From Cryptomeria japonica (taxonomy: Eukaryota > Streptophyta > Pinopsida > Cupressales > Cupressaceae): a DNA stretch of 64,000 nt. The notes under the pieces are model-generated. The model was not told the origin of the DNA. It was given only the letters and a program-made list of their open reading frames with translations, and did not search any database. The stretch spans positions 210,165,190-210,229,189 of the forward strand of contig NC_081409.1 in NCBI RefSeq assembly GCF_030272615.1, read 5' to 3'. Position numbers and translations under genes: made by a program. Each line of letters opens with the position of its first letter. The stretch's first letter is position 1. Shown piece by piece: positions 22,220 through 34,781 of the stretch.

Positions 22220-25200
22220 TCAATCAAGAAGACTAACAGAAATTGATGAAGAAATTAGCTTCTCCTGTGGAACTGCCTTTGTGAACATATCGGTAGGATT
22301 CTCACTTGTGTGAATCTTCTCAAGCCGTAACTGACCCTCCTCCAAAATAGTCCAGATGAAGTGGTACCTGAGCTGAATGTGCTTTGTCCTTGAATGAAAA
22401 ATAGAGTTCTTTGCAAGATGAATGGCACTCTGGCTATCAGTATACAATGGGTTATCCTCTTGTGTCTGACCCAATTCCTTTAGAAAACATTGCAACCAAA
22501 TCATCTCCTTGCTGGCTTCTGTAGCAGCAACATACTCAGCTTCTGTGGTTGAAAGTGCAACAACCTTTTGTAGCCTAGAAATCCAACTGACTACAGTTCC
22601 CCCTACAGTAAAAACATACCCTGTAGTACTCCTCCGTGAATCAATATCACCCGCCAGATCAGAGTCAACAAATCCACTTAGAGCAGCATTAGATCCTTTG
22701 AAACATAATGCCTTCGTAGTAGTTCCTTTCAAACACTGAAGAATCCATTTCACAGCATTCCAATGTTCCATACCCAGATTACTCATAAACCTGCTCACAA
22801 CTCCCACTGCGTGTGCAATATCTGGCCTTGTGCATACCATTGCATACATTAGACTGACAACAACTGATGAATATGAGATGTTAGACATTTTATTAACCTC
22901 TTCCTATGCCTTTGGGCACATCTCCTTAGTCAATTTGAAATGACTAGCCAAAGGTGTACTAACTGCTTTTGCATCTTGCATGTTAAATCTTTTCAACACC
23001 TTCTTTATATACTCACTTTGGGATAAATTCAAGGTTCTATTTTTCCTGTCCCGTGTAATCCTCATACCGAGAATTTGCTTAGATGCACCCAAATCCTTCA
23101 TAGCAAATGACCTAGTTAATTTCTGTTTAAGATCATTTATATGTTGCATGTTAGACCCAGCAACAAGCATGTCGTCAACATAAAGCAACAGGATAATATA
23201 ACTGCCATTATCAAATCTCTTAAAATATACACAATGATCAGAATGACATCTATGATAACCATGTTAAGCCATGAAACTATCAAATTTTAAATACCATTGT
23301 TGGGGTGCTTGCTTTAGGCCATACAGACTTTTCTTCAACCTGGACACCAAGTTCTCCTTACCTTTGACCTCATATCCCTATGGTTGCAACATGTAAATTT
23401 CCTCCTCCAAATCTCCATGGAGAAAAGCTATTTTGACATCTAATTGTTCAAGATGTAAATCATCTGCAGCCACAAGACTAAGTACAGTTCTAATTGAAGT
23501 CACTTTTACAACTCGAGAAAATATTTCATCATAATCTATACCCTTTTTCTGTGCAAAACCTTTTACCACAAATCTGGCCTTATATCTTTTCTGACCTCCT
23601 TCCTCCTCCTTCAGCCGATAAACCCATTTGTTAGGCAAGGATCTTTTTTCTGCAGGTAAAGGGACTAAGTCCCAAGTCTTATTTTTCATCAAGGAGTCTA
23701 TCTCCTCTTTCATGCCTAGCTCCCACTGTTGTTTGGCATCTACCTACATTGCTTCTTCATATTCTTCTGGTTCACCAGAATCTGTTAATAAAATAGAATA
23801 CAAAGAATGAGAAAATCTTTCAGGGGGTCTACTTGTCCTCGTAGAATGTCTAACACTTGCAGGAGTTTGTGGAACAATCTGTTGTTGCTGAGCATCAGGT
23901 ACCCATGGCATTTCATTTTCTGGAATCTCATCCAACACCACATATTCTTGGTTGTCCTGTTCATGCTTCTTTTCCTGCATCTGTTCTTTATACATAACCT
24001 TCTCATTGAATATAACATCTCTACTTCTAATTATTTTCTTATTTTCAAAATCCCATAACCGATAGCCATATTCATCTATCCCATATCCAATGAAGGTACA
24101 TTTCTGAGATTTAGCATCAAGCTTGGTTTTGTTTTCTTTATCAACATGGACAAAAGCTTCACAACCAAAAGTTTTTAGAAAAGAATAATTTACCTTCTAA
24201 CCAGTCCATGCCTCCTCTGGAATACCACCATCCAGAGGGGTTGAAGGTCCTCTATTTATCCAATAGAAAGCAGTATGTACAACATCTGCCCAAAAATGTA
24301 AGGGCAATCTAGCATGCAATCTCATGCTCCTCGCACGTTCCATGATAGTCCTATTCATTCTCTCTGACACACCATTTTCCTATGGAGTTCCTGGAACTAT
24401 CTTCTGCTTTTCAATCCCATTTAAGGAACAGTAATCTTCAAATGCTTTGCTGCAATACTCACCTCCATTATCCGATCTGAGACACTTCAACTTTTTTCCT
24501 GCCTCATTCTCAACCAAAGCTTTCCATTTCTTAAAAGTTTCAAAAACATTTGATTTTTGTTTTAGGAAATATACCCATGTTTTTCTAGTTGAGTCATCAA
24601 TAAAAATAACATAATAACAAGAGCCACCAAGAGATGATACCTGAGCCGGTCCCCATACATCTAAATGTACAAGCTCTAACTTCTCACTCTTCTTCTCTTT
24701 CCCAACCTTGAGAAATCTGACTCTTTTCTGTTTACCATAAACATAGTTCTCACATAACTCTAAATCAATCTTCTTTACTCCTAGCAATAGATTTTTGGAG
24801 TGAAGGATTTTCATCCCTTTCTCACTCATGTGCCCAAGCCTATGGTGCCACATTATCAAATCTGTTCTTGCAACATTTATTGTTGTTGTCCCTGCAATAA
24901 CTTTATCTGTAGCAGCTAAGGTAGAGTAAGTGTTACCAGTACATAGATATAATGTGCCTACCTTCGCACCTTTAGCTACTACTAATGATCCTTTAGTGAC
25001 CTTCCACATACTATCTGAGAAGGTAACTATGCAACCCTCACTACCTAGTTGCCCTGTAAAAATTAAATTTCTTCTTAAATTAGGAACATGTCTTACCTCC
25101 TGCAGAAACCAGTCATTACCATTTTGCAACTTGATCTTTATCTTTCCTTTTCCAACAATTTGACAGGGCTCATCATCACCCAAATATACCTATCCAAAAT

Positions 25201-26146
25201 CATCTTGAACATAATCTAGAAAATATTTTCTATGGGGTGTAGCATGAAATGAAGCCCCAGAATCTATTACCCAGGAATTATTAACATTGTCCAAACATAA
25301 GATTAAAGCATCTTGTAAAGTATTACTTGCAATATTAGCTTCCTTACTATCATTTTCATTTTTGTCTCCTTATTTGTTTTTCCGAGACCAACAGTCTTTC
25401 TTTAGATGACCAGGGTTTCTGCAATACCACTAATCTTTCTTTCCTCTAGATTGAGAGCGTCCTTTCTTTGACTTCCCTCGTGACTTTTCATTCCCAGGGC
25501 CTTTTCCTCTTTCCTTTGATCTTCCTCTGTTCTCCACATTCAAAACACTACCTGATGATGTTGGAGTCTCACCTATGCTTTTCCTTCGCATTTCCTCACT
25601 TAGGATAACACCAACAATATCATCAAATACCAAAGTATTTTTACCAGAGACAGAGTTACTTACAGCCATAACCAAGCTATTCCAACTTTCTAGCAAACAA
25701 CATAAAATCAAGAGAGCCCTAACCTCTTCTGCAAAGGTAATTTTTACCGAAGACAATTGACTAGTAATTGTATTAAATTCATTTAAGTGCTCTGCTACAG
25801 ATCCTCCCTCACTCATTTTCAAATTAAACAAACGCTTCATAAGAAATACCTTATTCGAAGCTGAGGGTTTCTCATACAACTTAGCCAATGTTGCCATCAA
25901 ATCTACAGTTGTTTTTGCTTTTGTTATATTGAATGCTACAGATGACGCAAGGCACAATCGAATGGATCCCAGTGCCTTTCTATCTAAAATGTCCCACTCT
26001 TCATCTGATATTGTGGTCGGTTTCTTTGCCTTTCCTTCCAATGGCCACCACAAATCCTTTTGATATAGGTAATCCTCCATCTGCATTTTCCACAACTGAT
26101 AATTCTGGCCGTTAAACTTTTTGACCTTGAATTTGGAATCCTCCAT
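22220..26146 (-). pseudogene. gag-pol of the Tnt1-type copia element
   Basis: One frame from Met at 26146 to the stop at 22220 holds the whole polyprotein, interrupted only by single stop codons (near 25430, 25190, 24378, 24200, 23742, 23375, 23270 and 22902). Order on the minus strand: gag with a CCHC knuckle that has lost its first Cys (about 25390-25430), protease (WVIDSGASFHATP, about 25230-25270), integrase with WHHRLGHMSEKGM, FIDDSTRKTW and RSDNGGEY, then reverse transcriptase with KARFVVKGFAQKKGIDYDE and YVDD at 23171-23182. RNase H follows, with ALSTTEAEYVAA and YTDSQSAIHLAKN. All catalytic motifs I checked are present. The stops alone make it inactive, and length fits the roughly 1300-residue Tnt1 polyprotein. 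Confidence 0.92.
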
Positions 26147-26194
26147 TGCTCCCCACTCAAATCTGAAAGTCCTGCCAATTTACAGAAAAACTCA

Positions 26195-26207
26195 CTCTGA
26201 TACCAAT
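26195..26207 (-). other. Primer-binding site of the Tnt1-type element
   Basis: The minus strand reads ATTGGTATCAGAGTGAG next to the upper LTR, complementary to initiator tRNA-Met. Confidence 0.85.
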
Positions 26208-26626
26208 TGTTAGGGTTTCAAGCAAATATGAACTAATAATTATATGCAAATTTAAATACAAAAGATAAAGAAAATAAAACAGGACACAGATAACATAGAG
26301 ATTTAACATGGTTCACCCAGAATGGGTTACGTCCACCATACAAAACTGTCCAATCTTTTCTTATTATCTAGCAAAAATAGTACATCAACCTTACAATGCT
26401 TTAAGCATCCCAACTGCTTATAACATGCATTTTTAGGGTAACAAACAAAGTCAGCCTTTTTAGGGTTTTATTATAATGTCGGTTTTCATCAAAGAAAAAT
26501 GGCAAAAAAAAAATTTCTCGAGAGCTGCCGCCCCCGAACCCCTACCCAGGGCCCAGCCCAACCCCGGACCCCGGCGAGGATACATGCTGAGTGTACAGTA
26601 CTTTGCTAATCAGTCACCACATTTAA
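26208..26626 (-). repeat. 5' LTR of the Tnt1-type element
   Basis: Paired with 21652-22080; same ends apart from TTAAATG where the partner has TGAAATG. Confidence 0.88.
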
Positions 26627-26638
26627 ATAGACAACACC

Positions 26639-27860
26639 ATGGTGACCAATGCAGAGTTGGAAAATAAAGTGGACTATCAGGAGGAAGAGAATAGACTCTT
26701 GAAGGAAAAGCTGATAGAATTAGAAGGTAAGCTTGGTGAGATTGAAACCAAGGCAGATGAAGTGTTGGTAAAGGTTGAAGGAGAATAAGGGAAGGGTAAA
26801 GAGGTGTTAGAAGTAGACAAAGTACCTGAACCTAATCATGTATTAGAGCAAGAACCTTTCCTAAAGGCATTGAAAGCCTTAAGTGGTAAATCACTAGAAG
26901 AATTCACATTGTTTATTGGTAAGATGGAAGTGGAAGTGGTTCTAGAATGGATAGAGGGCATGGAGAACCATTTTGAGTGTGAAGGAATAACTGAAGCTCA
27001 AAGAGTCAAAGTGGCCAAGTCTAGGATGAGAGAAGCTTCTCTCACATGGTGGAAATTTGTGCAGGATGAGAGGAAGAAAGTGGGTAAAACCCCCATCTCT
27101 TCTTGGAAAGGGATGTTGGTCAAAATCAAAGAAGTCTATCTCCCTGATGACTATGAAGTGCAGACTCATAGGAAAAGACAAAACCTAAGACTAAAAGACC
27201 TTGATGTAAGTGGTTATATGGAGGAATTTCACAAAATTAGTCTTAGCTCTCATGCGATGGAAGAAGAATTCCTTAGGGTAGCTAGGTACCTAAATGGACT
27301 AAGATGGAATATCCAAGAGGAAATCAGTCTAATGAGCCCAAAGATAGTTCATCAAAGCTATCAACTTATCCTTAAAGTGGAGGAAAAACTGAAAAGAAAA
27401 TATGATTCAAGTAGTAATAGGGGCAAAGGTAGAGGAAAATAAAATAGAGGCCATAGGGGAGGCTTTGGAGGAAGAAAATCAGAGCAAAGAACACAAGGTG
27501 AGTCTAAACTCACTGAGCAACAAGAAAGTGGCATAGGTAAAGGAGGATTCAATAGAGGAAGAGGGTCAAATAGTGGTTTAAGAGGAAGGCCTAGTGGAAA
27601 AGGCAAAGGTTCCTCATATTTTACCTCAATGAAGTGTTACCATTGCAATCAGCTTGGTCATCCAGCATATAGGTGTCCAGAAAAGGGATCATCATCACAA
27701 AGTAGTGAAAGGAGAGTGAACTATCTTCAAGAAGAGACTTGAAGCAACAAGACTTCAGAGGTTACCTTAGAATCAAAGGTATGTGACAACGTAATGATAA
27801 GAAGAACTTTGATAAAAGAACCTGTTAGGAAAGAGCCTAGCCAAAGGAGTTAATTAATTA
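26639..27860 (+). pseudogene. gag: gag of chromovirus A
   Basis: Starts at ATG 26639, where copy B also starts (32973). An early stop lies at 26786-26788; the frame then runs from 26804 to 27442 and on to about 27850. Features in order are a coiled-coil N-terminus (EEENRLLKEKLIELEGKL), the gag core with LTWWKFVQDERKKVG and ISSWKGMLVKIKEVYLPDDY, a Gly/Arg/Ser-rich linker and a zinc knuckle CYHCNQLGHPAYRC at 27635-27676. An indel near 27855 relative to copy B shifts the frame before the protease. Confidence 0.85.
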
Positions 27861-28440
27861 TTTAAGATCAAAAGCAAGATTATGGACAAAGTTTGCAAAG
27901 TGATCATTGATTCAGGGTCAATAGACAACATTGTGTCAGAAGAGGCAATGAGTAAGCTTAAATTACAAAGGATACCTCACAATAATCCATAGAGGGTCAC
28001 TTGGTTGAACAAAGGCCAACATATCCTAGTCAATGAGTAGGCATGGGTGGATTTCACCATTGGGAGGTATAAGGACAAAGTGTTATGTGATGTCCTACCC
28101 ATGGATGCATGCCATCTTCTATTAGGAAGACCATGGAAATTTGATGGACAAGTTATTTATGATGGAGAAAAGAATGCATACTCATTAAAGAAATATGGAG
28201 TCACTTTCAAGATTCAATCTATCCTTGAGGAAGGTGAAAAAAGAGCAACAGGTCCTAATGTCCTTTTGGTGAGTTTAAAAAAGTTCTTTAAGACACTTGA
28301 GGAAGGTGAAGGTATAGGGTTTTCATTAATAATGAAACCTAAAGAGGAAGAGAAGAAAGAGAAGCTAGATTTGCCAATAGAGGTCCAAGACTTGTTGAAA
28401 TAGTTCAAAGAAATAGTGAGTGATGGACAACCAGCCACCT
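27861..28440 (+). pseudogene. Aspartic protease region of chromovirus A
   Basis: The active-site loop reads VIIDSGSIDNIVS (about 27900-27940) and the second conserved part LLLGRPWKFDG (about 28110-28150). Stops at 27991 and 28038-28040 interrupt it; at the second, copy B has CAG where A has TAG. The longest open piece is 28047-28403, closed by another CAG-to-TAG change at 28401-28403. Confidence 0.82.
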
Positions 28441-29915
28441 TGCTTCCTAAAAGAGCCATAAGCCATCAAATAGACTTTATATCCGGAGCATCCTTACCTA
28501 ACAAGGTGGCTTGAAAGATGACTCCCCAAAAAAATTTTGAGATTGCTAAACAAATCCAAGAGATTTTAGACCAAGGCCTAATTAGGAAAAGCATTAGCCC
28601 TTGTGTTGTACCTATCGTTTTAGCCCCAAAGAAAGATGGTACTTGGAGATTGTGCACTGACTCTAGGGCTATAAATAGGATCACTATTAGATATAGGTTT
28701 CCAATTCCTAGAATAGAAGACCTAATGGATTGTTTAGGGGAAGCCAAATACTTTACCAAGATTGACCTTAAAAGTGGATACCACCAAATTAGGATTAAGG
28801 AGGGTGATGAATGGAAAACAACATTCAAGACAACAGAGGGTCTTTATGAATGGCTTGTAATGCCATTTGGATTATCTAATGCTCCAAGCACCTTCATGAG
28901 ACTCATGAATGAGGTGATGAAGGACTTCATAGGTAAATTTATGGTGGTATATTTAGATGATATTATCATTTTCAGTAAGGATAGGGCAAATCATGCTAAT
29001 CTTTTGAAAATTGTGCTACAAAGATTGTATGAAGAGAAGCTAACCATGAACTTGGACAAGTATGAATTTGTTAAGAAGGAGTTGGTTTACCTTGGGTTTG
29101 TGTTGTCATAAGGGAATCTCAAGATGGATCCTAGAAAGGTTGAAGCCATAGTAAATTGGCCTACTTCTAAGTCAACAACAAAGGTGAGAAGCTTCCATGG
29201 ACCAGCTCAGTATTATAGGAAGTTCATTAGGAAATTCGGTGCTATATGTGCACCAATGTTGGACACAATTAGAGGTGGAATGAAGGCCAAGTTTTATTCG
29301 AATGAACAAGCAAATAGAGGATTTGAGACCTTGAAAGAAAAGATAGTCACTCAACTAGTGTTGGTGTTGCCTAGTTTTGAGAAACTCTTCACAATGGAAT
29401 GTGATGCAAGCAATGTTGTAGTAGGTGTTGTCCTAAGCCAAGAAGAAAGACTAGTAGCTTTCCATAGTGAGAAGTTAAGTGATGCAAAGAGAAAATACTC
29501 CTCATATGACCTGGAGTTATATGCTTTAGTGCATGCTTTAATGAAGTGGAGACACTATCTCCTTCCTAAGGAATTTGTAGTCTACACAGACAATCAAGCT
29601 TTAAGATTTCTAAACTCACAAGACAAACTCAGTCACAAACACATGAAGTGGGTAGAATATATGAAAGCCTACACATTCAAAATAAAGCATAAAAAGGGTC
29701 AATTAAACCAGGTTGTTGATGCATTGAGCAGAAGACTCTTGACAATCCAAGAAATTCAGTTAAGAAGCATAGGTGTTGATAGTTTTAGAGACCTATACCC
29801 AGATGATAAAGACTTCTCAAATGCCTACAAGGTATGCAAGGAGTATCAAAATAATTTTCATAGTGAGAATTCTGATTTCACCTTGCAAGATGGGTTATTG
29901 TTTAGAGGATGTTGA
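28441..29915 (+). pseudogene. pol: Reverse transcriptase and RNase H of chromovirus A
   Basis: Reverse transcriptase motifs are [59 protein letters not shown] and the catalytic YLDD at 28950-28961. A single stop at 29109-29111 (TAA where copy B has CAA) separates it from the connection and RNase H (MECDASNVVVG, YSSYDLELYALVHALMKWRH, YTDNQAL), which run to 29915. Both catalytic cores look complete. It ends at a stop where copy B reads Gly-Pro. Confidence 0.9.
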
Positions 29916-30850
29916 CTTTGTGTGCCTAAAGGGTCAATAAGATAAAATCTCATACAAGAGAAGCATAATGGCAGTCTTAGCGGTCATTTTGGAGTCAACA
30001 AGACTCAATAGTTAGTTCAAAGGTTTTATTATTGGCCTAGGATGAATCAAGATGTTAGGAAGTATGTGGAAACTTGTATTGTTTGTCAAAATTCCAAGGG
30101 CACTTATTCAAATGCCGGTTTATACCAACCTCTTCCCATACCAAATAGACCTTGGGAGTGCATTAGTATTTGATTTTGTAGTAGGTTTACCAAGGACAAA
30201 GCAGGGATTTGATAGCATTTATGTCATTGTGGACAGATTTAGTAAGATGGCCCACTTTATACCTTGCAAGACTACTCATGATGCATTTCATATAGTTCAT
30301 TTGTTCTTCAAGGAAGTGATAAGGATACATGGTTTACCCATGAGCATTGCTTCAGATAGGGACTCAAAGTTCATGAGTCTTTTTTGGAAGACACTTTGGC
30401 AAAAGCTTGTCACCAACCAATATTTTGGATCAACCTACCATCCACAAATAGATGGGCAAACTGAAGTGGTTAATAGAAGCTTATGAAACTTATTAAGGTG
30501 CCTTGGAAGGGATTATAGTCAGATATGGGATCAAGTATTATCACAAGCTGAATATGCTGACTATGATAGAATTAATAGAGCCACAGGCAAGAGTCCTTTT
30601 CAAGTGGTCTATGGTCTTTACCCAAGGGGTATACTGGAGCTAAGGGACTTAGGAAATGGAGCAACAAGGAGTGGATATGTTGAAGATCTTGCTCACTCAA
30701 TGAAAGAGGTACATGAATCAGTCAAGCAAGCATTGATGGAGAACACAAGATCAAGCAAAAGGTTGATGAGAGAAGGAAGAACCTACAATTCCAAGTAGCT
30801 GATCTTGTCATGGTGCATCTTAATAAGGCAAGGCTATAGCAAGGAGTACC
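29916..30850 (+). pseudogene. Integrase of chromovirus A
   Basis: The zinc-binding HHCC motif is visible (HNGSLSGHF and CIVC, 29960-30090) between stops. A one-base insertion relative to copy B near 30168 shifts the frame. The core has [12 protein letters not shown] with the first Asp, [10 protein letters not shown] with the second and [10 protein letters not shown] with the Glu, so the D,D-35-E set is present. The C-terminal part continues to about 30800 (SPFQVVYGLYPRG) with stops at 30484 and 30796. Confidence 0.85.
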
Positions 30851-31252
30851 TCACAAGTTGCAGATGAGAAGGTTGGGTCCATTTGCCATCCTAGCCAAGT
30901 ATGGAGAAAATTCATACAAGATGGACCTACCTAGTGAAATAGGATTGTCACAAGTTTTCAACATAGAAGACTTAGTTTCTTACAAAGGACCAATTCAATG
31001 TTCAGATTGAAGTCACTCAGAGGTATCAAATGATGTAAATAACCTTCAAGTACCAACAAAACCAAGTCCAAAGGCTGAAAAGGTATTGAGTTCAAGGATC
31101 GCTAAGAAGATAAGGCACCAAATTTATTAGGATCACCTAATCAAGTGGTAGGATATGGATGATGCTAAGGCTACATGGGTGCTTGAGATAGAGTTTAAGA
31201 AGTTAGGCACTGATCAGAATCTGATCCCCAAAGAGGTGACTTAGTTTTTTTT
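30851..31252 (+). pseudogene. Integrase C-terminus and chromodomain of chromovirus A
   Basis: A GPF/Y-like segment (LGPFAILAKYGENSYKMDL) is followed near 31080-31200 by a chromodomain: EKVLSSRIAKKIRHQIY, then LIKW and ATWVLEIEF. Chromodomains recognise histone marks and steer integration to particular chromatin. Several stops fall in it, including two at Trp or Gln positions that copy B preserves. Confidence 0.75.
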
Positions 31253-31267
31253 TATTTGGGAGAATGG

Positions 31268-32898
31268 TGCAAGAGCACCTAGGACTTAGGCTCATAGTCC
31301 TTCTACAATTTTGGCTTGTACTGACCTTAGCCAAGTCAGGTTTCTAATAAGGACTCCAGGAGGGTCCAAGGTGTGTGTGTAAAGTTTTTTTTGAGTCAAG
31401 TGTAGGCCTACTTGAGTTAGTTTTCTTTCTAGGTTTGCACTTTCTGAGTAGGTGGTAGTTTGAGTAGGTAAATGGCCTTTTCAATGGTCAAAAGAGGAAT
31501 AACTTGGTGTGAGCATTGGAGAGGTTTAGAATAGTCTTAGGAATGTTTAAAAAGTCATGAGTAATGACTTGTAATAGGTTGCTTAGGTTGAAAAGACAAA
31601 ATGTGGAAAGTTGTAAAAGTTGTCATGACAACTTTGGTCCTAAAAGAGCTTAGCGGTGGAGTTAGGGTTAGCACTTTGAACTAGGATGCCTCCACACACG
31701 GGGAAGACTATTTAAACCTCCTCTTGCATGGTTACCAAGGTTGGAAGTTTGATTTTGTATGAACGACAAATTGAAACTACTCATTCTCGGACTGTTATCA
31801 CTATTTTTTCTTATTTTACATAAAATGTGAATACAAATGGATTGAATCCATTGATCTAGTTTTGGATTGTAGTTCTCTAGTGTGTTCCAGTACTAGTTGG
31901 TTCATTTCATGCTTTGTAGATAGTGTGTGTTAGTACTTCTATTGTTTTGTTTCCAAATAGCTAGCTTTGGCTTGTAAATAGTAAATTCTTATAAAATGGT
32001 TGCCTCATAATCCCTCCGTGCTACCAACACTAACTATTGGGAAATGGAAGGAAACCCTATGTATAGTGTAAATATGCAGGGAGGAGTTCTGGAAGTGAAG
32101 TTCATCATAGTTACCACTTTGTTCTAGGCGAGTCCATGAGCAACTCGGCTAGAGAAAACAGGGTGTAAATTGAATGCATACAACAGGGGTGAACACCAAA
32201 CCTTAAGAAAATAATTTGGGATGGTTCATGAGGTCCATACAGAGTTACAATTGCAAGGAGAATCCTTTACAACTCTTTTAGATTCCCATTTCATAAAGTT
32301 GGATAGTCACTGCTGGTTAAAGGCCTAGAAACCCTAGCAAACCCTCATTTTTGGGTTAGGGCACTGTACGGCAAGATGGAAGACTAAAAACAACAAAATA
32401 TTTTAGGTATGGGTGAGTTATTGAAGAAAAATAAACCTTGTTGTAGGGTCTTTTTGACTGATTCCCTCAAAACCCTTGGAAACCGGATTTAGGAGGCCTA
32501 ATTGGGGGTCATCCTTGTAGCCCTATTTCTAGGCAAAATTTATGAAATCGGTAAGGAAGATAGTGAATGCAAAACCACAAATGGACCAAATTGAATTCAT
32601 TCCATGGTAAATGCCACCTCCACACCTATACAATGTCTCACAACAGTATGGGGGTGAAAAGTGAGAAATTGACAAGTTGTTGTCAAGATAGCAAGATTGA
32701 CCATATGAGAAACACATTGAAATGGTAGGGTTCTTAGTCAAACACTTGTTGCAAACACCTTGAGATTGGTAAGGAGAAATTCCTAATAGATATTGGGAAG
32801 GGCTTGGAGGTATTGGAGCATATCTAGACCTAGCAAGGTTGGTGGAATCGAGCAAGATCAACTAGGTGAAGTGTGAGCAAGCTAGGTCAACCCTATCA
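31268..32898 (+). repeat. Chromovirus LTR 2, shared by A and B
   Basis: Begins TGCAAGAGCACCTAGGA and ends ACCCTATCA. It is preceded by the purine tract TTTGGGAGAATGG. It is the 3' LTR for copy A and the 5' LTR for copy B. TATTTAAA at 31709-31716. The primer site after it is mutated (TTGCTATTAGATTC). Confidence 0.9.
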
Positions 32899-32972
32899 AA
32901 TTGCTATTAGATTCTATGAGATTTGGGCTAGGAGAGTAGATATCCTTAGTGTAATCTATAGGAGACAACACC

Positions 32973-34203
32973 ATGGTGACCAATACAGAGTTGGCAAAGA
33001 AAGTGGATGATCGGGAGGAAGAGAATAAACTCCTGAAGGAAAAGTTGATAGAATTAGAGGGTAAGCTTGGTGAGATTGAAACCAAGGCAGATGAAGTGTT
33101 GGTAAAGGTTGAAGGAGAAGAAGGGCAGGGTAAAGAGGTGTCAAAAGTAGACAAAGTACCTGAACCTGATCATGTCTTAGAACAAGAACCTTTCCTAAAG
33201 GCATTGAAAGCCTTAAGTGGTAAATCACTAGAAGGATTGCCATTATTTACTGGTAAGATGGAAGTAGAAGTGGATCTAAAATGGATAGATGACATGGAGA
33301 ACCATTTTGAGTGTGAAGGAATAACTGAAGCTCAAAGAATCAAAGTGGTCAAGTCTAGGATGAGAGGAGTTGCTCCCACATGGTGGAAATTTGTGCAGGA
33401 TGAGAGGAAGAAAGTGGGTAAAACCCCCATCTCTTCTTGGAAAGGGATGTTGGTCAAAATCAAAGAAGTCTATCTCCCTGATGACTATGAAGTGCAGATT
33501 CATAGGAAAAGACAAAACCTAGGACAAAAAGACCTTGATGTAAGTGGTTATATAGATGAGTTTCACAAACTTAGTCTTAGATCTCATGCGGTGGAAGAAG
33601 AAAGCCTTAAGGTAGCCAAGTACCTAAATGGACTAAGATGAAATATCCAAGAGGAAATCAGTCTAATGAGCCCAAAGATAGTTCATCAAATCTATCAACT
33701 TGCCCTTAAAGTGGAGGAAAAACTGAAAAGAAAACATGATTCAAGTAGTAATAGGGGCAGAGGTAGAGGAAAAGAAAATAGAGGCCATAAGAGAGGCTTT
33801 GGAGGAAGAAACTCAGACCAAACAACACAAGGTGAGTCTAAACTCACTGAGTAGCAAGAAAGTGGCACTGGTAAAGGAGGATTCAATAGAGGAAGAGGGT
33901 CAAACAATGGTTTTAGAGGAAGGTCGAGTGGACAAGGTAGAGGTTCCTCATATTTTGCCTCAATGAAATGTTACCATTGCAGTCAGCTTGGTCATCCAGC
34001 ATATAGGTGTCCAGAAAAGGGATCATCATCACAGAGTAGTGAAATGAGAGTGAACTATCTTCAAGAAGAGACTTCATGTAGCAAGACTTTAGAGGTTTCC
34101 TTAGAATCAAAGGTAGGTGACAACCTAATGATAAGAAGAACTTTGATAAAAGAACCTATGAGGGAAGAGCCTAGCCAAAGGAGGTCATTATTTAGGATCA
34201 AAT
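32973..34203 (+). pseudogene. gag: gag of chromovirus B
   Basis: ATG 32973 opens a 222-codon frame (MVTNTELAKKVDDREEENK) with the same coiled coil and gag core as copy A (PTWWKFVQDERKKVG). Stops at 33639, 33852 and 34203 stay within one frame. The zinc knuckle CYHCSQLGHPAYRC is at 33969-34010. The reading frame is continuous with the protease and reverse transcriptase. Confidence 0.87.
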
Positions 34204-34211
34204 AAGAGATT

Positions 34212-34781
34212 ATGGAGAAATTTTGCAAAGTGATCATTGATCCAGGGTCAACAGACAACATTGTGTCAGAAGAGGTAGTGAGTAAGCTTAAATTACAAAG
34301 AATACCTCACCACAACCCATATAGGGTCACTTGGTTGAACAAAGGCCAACATGTCCTAGTCAATGAGCAGGCATGGTTGGATTTCACCATTGGGAGGTAT
34401 AAGGACAAAGTGTTATGTGATGCCCTACCCATGGATGCATGTCATCTTCTATTAGGAAGACCATGGCAATTTGATAGACAAGCTATTCATGATGGAGCCA
34501 AGAATGCATACTCATTCAAGAAATATGGATTCACATTCAAGATTCAATCTATCCTTGAGCAAGGTGAAAAAGGAGCAGCAGGTCCTGATGTCGTTTTGGT
34601 GAGTGAAAAACAGTTCTTGACGACACTTGAGGAAGGTGAAGGTATAGGGTTTGCATTAGTAATGAAACCTAAAGAGGAAGACAAGAAAGAGCAACCTGAT
34701 TTGCCAATAGAGGTCCAAGACCTATTGAAACAGTTCAAAGGGATAGTGAGTGATGGACAACCAACCACCTTGCCTCCTTAA
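34212..34781 (+). pseudogene. Aspartic protease region of chromovirus B
   Basis: A 189-codon open piece with VIIDPGSTDNIVS at the active site, where Ser of D-S-G is replaced by Pro, and LLLGRPWQFDR as the second conserved part. The Pro change suggests the enzyme was inactive even without the flanking stops. Confidence 0.82.

Larger units (their letters stand above)
21652..26626 (-). mobile_element. Tnt1-type Ty1/copia retrotransposon inside chromovirus A
   Basis: A 4975-bp minus-strand element with LTRs at 21652-22080 and 26208-26626, a primer site next to the upper LTR and one gag-pol frame. Compared with the uninterrupted copy B (around 32960-32973), it sits about 20 bp before the gag start of copy A. 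The flanking bases are not a perfect duplication (CACAA before, GACAA a few bases after), perhaps through decay. Confidence 0.92.
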
